In this document: piece after piece, positions 59,930 to 64,000 of the stretch
Layout: the number at the start of each line of letters is the position of its first letter
Numbering within the stretch: position 1 is the first letter of the stretch
DNA from: Daphnia carinata
Lineage: Eukaryota; Arthropoda; Branchiopoda; Diplostraca; Daphniidae
Direction of reading: 5' to 3'
DNA length: 64,000 bases
Assembly (NCBI RefSeq): GCF_022539665.2
Contig: NC_081337.1
Coordinates: forward strand, 5,804,679 to 5,868,678
Made by a program: the position numbers and the translations under genes
The notes under the pieces: generated by a model
The model's database searches: none
Told to the model about the DNA's origin: nothing
The model's input: the letters and a program-made list of their open reading frames with translations, nothing else

Positions 59930-62900
59930 ATGAGAAGAGCCCCACAAAGAGCCCTGAAAAGGATTCCAGATAGAAGCCATGTGGAATGGCAGGACTTTGA
60001 CCCGAGGATGGAGGAGTATTACAATGCCAATAACCATTACACTTCAGGACCTGGATTACACTTACCTTGCAGTTTACCTTACACTATGAGGTATGTAATG
60101 TGTACTGGTTGAGAATCTACCTAAACTATAATTGTGTGACACATGTTTATCTGTAACATTATTGTTCCCGAAAGTATTAGTCTTAGCCAATGTATTCAAA
60201 TCAAATTATTGCTAGGACAAATGCATTGCCATACAAACTGTTCGTTAGTGGGATCCATCCCGATACAACAGAGGTAATTTACTTATTTATTACTATTATT
60301 TAGTGAGATGACAATAAAACAATTCTACCATTTTTTTCCTCGAATAGGAAGGTATAAGACACATTTTTTGCAATTATGGAAAACCCTTGTCAGTAACCAG
60401 GACCAGGAACAGAAATCAACAACCAATAGCATTTGTGGAATTTGAATCACAGTGGTAAAAGCAATTCTTTTTTTTATACACATATTTTCAATTTAAATTA
60501 ATATGAGTAATTTCATTTACAAATGTAGTGAGGCTGATAATGCAATTATTGAACTCGATGGGAAACCACCTCTTAATTGGGAGATATGCTATGCTATGAC
60601 TCGCTGTAGTGAAGAAAGGGTTTACTCACAGTTTGCAAATCTCTCACTGGAATCGGATTTTGAAAGACAGACACCTATGTTTCAAACGTCTGGCATGGGC
60701 AGACAACCTTTCCACTCCAGGCCATCTCCTGGTTTCACCAACAATGAATCATCTATGGGTATTTAAATACATCCAAGTTTTGTACATTTCTGTGCTAATG
60801 GTAGATCGTTCTGAGCGCAGGACCGACGCAGCTGACGAATACCATTCCCAATTCCCTGAAGCAAGAAATGCCGCCTTGTTTCGTATGTGGGGCACATGCG
60901 CCTCTTGTCTGCACAATTTGTAAGACTAGGTATTGCTCTCAGACATGCCAGGGAAGTGATTGGCCAACTCATCAACATGTTTGCAGACCTCCACCGTACG
61001 TTGATTTTTCCTTGAAAGATACAGTTTCGAATGGACAGTTTTTAAAATTCCGATAAATTCGGATGTTAATTAGTTCGGCTTGTCAGCAGTACATAATTTA
61101 TTTTTGTTTTAATGTAGAGCCTTAGAGCCGGCAACTCAACGTGTAAACGCCGGTGAAAGGGCGACCCGACCCCGTTTGTCATCTGGAAATGATGTTGCTG
61201 TTAAAAATCGAGAATACCCAAACATTTCATTCTCTCGCCAGGGTAGTGGCGGTCCAGTCGCCGTTGAGCATACTCACGACCTTTCAACAGAAGTCGGAAA
61301 AAATTATCGCACTGGTTCAGCTGACTCCGCTAGTTCACATTCGTACATTATCAAAGGTATAAAGCCACTGGACCAAATGGGATCTTCAAATCAACGTGCC
61401 GTTGACCTGTCTGTGACGATTCATCGTAACACAAACAGTGGATCAAGGACTAAAACGCCAGATATGAGAATCGTTAAGGACATCAGTGATGCACCTGTCC
61501 ATTACGGTAAATCTCAATCTGGCACCCGAGACATGCAAGCCCCTGAACAAAATAAAGCTGCGCAAGGTTTCACACGCAGTCCTAATTGGACGAACAACAA
61601 TGCCGCTTCGAGAAGCAATCAAAGTAGCACAGTGTCGCCCAACCATGGTCAAATTACACTGAACGAACGCCAGTATGAAAATCATTTAGAAATGGGAGCC
61701 GGACCCAAATCTCGCACTTTTCCATTGGTTGATGTTTCCCCTATTAGCTCCGGCGCATCAGCTCATCAGAAGCCACACCAACCTCATACGACCACTGCGG
61801 CGAAAACCTATGCCAAAAGTTTTTCTCCAGGCCAATTGCAACTGGTATCCGACAAACCCAGTAAAGTTTCAGTTTGCTTTGCCAAATCGCCATCTGAATT
61901 CTACATCCAATACTTTACGTTTCGTGAAATTCTGAAACAATTGATGGTGAGCATCGAGAACTACGCTACCATGTCAGATCCCCTTGTAAACCCAACAGAA
62001 GGACTACCGTGCCTCGCAATTTACCCTGCAGACGGCTGTTGGTACCGAGCCCAAGTTCTGAAAGTCCTACCAGATGGTATCGGGGTTCGATACGTCGATT
62101 TTGGTAATACGATGAAAATGCCCAACAACAAAGATAACTTCCTAATGATGGAACATTCGCTGAGTGAATATCCATTTTACGCTACCAAAGTTAAATTGGC
62201 TGACGTTTTCCCAGTCAACGGAAGTAGCTGGGATAGGGACGTCTGTCTCAGGTTCAGAGAGATAGTAGATGATAAGCCTTTCCTCATGGAATGTGTCCAG
62301 CAGGATGAAGATGCCATTAGTGTTCGATTGAAGAATGGTGATGGGTCTGATTTAGTTACTCGTTTGTTACAAGAAAATCTCGTCCGAAAAACACCGTTTA
62401 AAGCTTCTGACATGCTGGATCGTCTCACTATTGCTACTGGAACTTCTGCTCTTCCACGCTCACCGCAAATGGTCCATAATCAACAAATCTCGCATTCTCA
62501 GCCTGCTGGCTTATGTAGTGGCACCGGCCCAACATCTTCACCCGTCAATAGAAGTTCACAAGCCCTGCAAAGCCCGCAAGCCGTCACTCCCAAAAGATCG
62601 ATGGCCACGAGTTTAACGATTCCCGGGCAATCACCACTCCCAGTTCATTCTCCAACTAGGGCTGCTTTGCGGCAGGATACTAGCTTTAGTCAACCTCGTG
62701 CGCCAACTATGACTTCTGTTCCGGTTCGCCCCATCAGTTTGCCAAGTCGTCCGTTGTCATCAGCACATTCTCCATTGCCACCAAAGGCCAACTCCATCAT
62801 TGAAATCCTGGAAGCTGGCATGACGGTTATTTTCCAAGTGATTGTACGAGACAGTGGTGATCGATTCATCGGTATGCTTATTCGTGACGAAGAAGATATG

Positions 62901-64000
62901 GGTATCATCGAATTCAGTTCTTTGGCAGAAACCATCGAGCCTGTTCCCAATTTCCAACCAACTGTTGGATCGGTTGTGGCAGCTCTGTCTTTGGTTGATA
63001 ACCAGTGGTACCGGGGCTGTATCACGAAGGTGTTGAAGTCTTCCTACACCGTTCTCTATGTTGACTATGGAAATGTCGAAGAAGGTATCATCTCAGTGAA
63101 GCCGATTCCCTCAAGCTATCGCCACCTTACGTTATCTGTCAGACTGAGCGTTGCTGAGAATTCTTCATTGGGAATTAAGCAATATGTGGAGGAGACCATG
63201 GTTTTAGACAGCAGCCATCAATTGGAAGTTACTGCAAAGCGTACAAAGGATTCGGTTCTGGCTAAAATCATCGGAGGAGATATCCCAGCTTGTGTTGTCC
63301 AATTAGAGCCGTGGACTTCCTTTTTACCTAAACTTGATGAGACACCTATGCCCACTCGTGATATTGCTTCTCCAAACTGGGAAATTGGGCTTAGCTGTGA
63401 AGTAATGCCACTCGTTACTGAAGATGTGGACTGCATTTACGTTCAGGCTGTCACAGACGAGACATTTAATTTAACCTGCAAAATTCAAAAAGAGTTAAAT
63501 GATTATCTACCTACTAGCATAGCAGTATCAACTATTCCAGTTATAGGAAGCTGCGTGGCTGCAATATTCCCAGATGACGGAGAACTATACCGCGCTCGGA
63601 TCGTTGAAACTACGGAAAATTCTGTGTCTTTATTCTATGTTGACTACGGAAATTCGGCCACTGTATCCCTCGGCGACATTCGAGTACTTCCTGATCGTTT
63701 TTATGAATATCCTGCCTGTTGCAAACGAGTTTCGCTTGCTCGTGTAGTACGTCCTGCAAGCCCTCTTCCAACTGCCGTCAGAGATTTGCTGTCAAGCTGT
63801 GTTAATAAGATTTTCAATATGCTTGTTCTGCCGTCCACGTCTCAATTCATGGAATGCGTCCTAACTCAAGACGGAAAAGTTCTGAATGAGCTAATCGTTG
63901 ACATTTTCGAGCAATCGAACACCAGAACTGCAACATCTCCACCAAACCAGATGCCTAAACTTGAAGCCGCTTCTCCTGACACGGATCGTAAGCGAGAAAG
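59930..64000 (+). CDS. RRM-MYND-multi-Tudor protein (Vreteno/TDRD1-like), 3' end beyond the window
   Basis: Tudor proteins of this group scaffold Piwi-piRNA complexes in germline nuage by binding dimethyl-arginine. Exons are 59930-60090, 60216-60273, 60348-60454, 60529-60758, 60821-60995 and 61118 to at least 63987, all phase-compatible, with introns of 62-125 bases. The first about 1204 residues hold an RRM at about 54-135 (RNP2 KLFVSG, RNP1-like QPIAFVEFE) and a MYND zinc finger at about 205-240 (CFVCGAHAPLVCTICKTRYC). A polar linker leads to three Tudor repeats with cores near 538 (CWYRAQVLKVLPDGIGVRYV, DFGN), 859 (WYRGCITKVL, YVDYGN) and 1051 (LYRARIVETT, YVDYGN). RRM plus MYND plus Tudor resembles Drosophila Vreteno; three or more Tudors resemble TDRD1. 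A GTAAGC donor at 63988 may end exon 6. Confidence 0.92.

Noticed and set aside
1-64000. Transposons, LTRs or retroposon bodies next to the poly-A/T tracts
   Set aside because: No reverse transcriptase, transposase, terminal repeats or target-site duplications were recognised by eye.
1-64000. CRISPR arrays, rRNA genes and bacterial-type operons
   Set aside because: No regularly spaced direct repeats, no conserved rRNA segments, and genes are intron-bearing and eukaryotic.

Overview
The window reads as nuclear DNA of an arthropod. A cladoceran crustacean such as Daphnia would fit, although that assignment is inference. Supporting points are an achaete-scute type bHLH gene, an otopetrin-like gene, an HPF1 gene carrying an N-terminal PBZ finger, an RRM-MYND-Tudor germline gene, GT-AG introns of only about 50-125 bases, and no bacterial operon structure.

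Layout. Positions 1-850 hold two probable exons of an unidentified plus-strand gene that enters from the left edge. From about 0.85 to 16.8 kb there is no recognisable gene, only DNA crowded with poly-T/poly-A tracts and microsatellites. A minus-strand achaete-scute homologue (ASH) lies at 16.82-17.68 kb. Its N-terminal Met/Gln-rich reading frame and its bHLH frame are out of register by one base, at a (CAA)10 tract. Upstream of ASH (17.7-48 kb) is a roughly 30 kb gene-poor stretch. It alternates homopolymer-rich DNA with homopolymer-poor islands that could be cis-regulatory, and it contains one small, unidentified, apparently spliced plus-strand gene at 36.5-37.8 kb.

The last 16 kb is compact and gene-rich. 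A plus-strand IRAG/LRMP (MRVI1 family) tail-anchored ER protein gene (48.04-50.64 kb) converges on a minus-strand otopetrin-like proton-channel gene (52.6-55.0 kb). The latter shows several frame breaks and is probably a pseudogene. HPF1 (57.1-58.84 kb, plus) and an RRM-MYND-multi-Tudor protein of the Vreteno/TDRD1 type (59.93 kb to the right edge, plus) follow head to tail. HPF1 acts with PARP1/2 in serine ADP-ribosylation at DNA breaks; the Tudor protein is expected in the germline piRNA pathway. Nothing suggests these neighbours form one pathway.

No tRNA, rRNA, CRISPR array, intact transposon or viral gene was recognised. Exon limits were derived by hand from open frames, splice-site consensus and phase, so boundaries are predictions.
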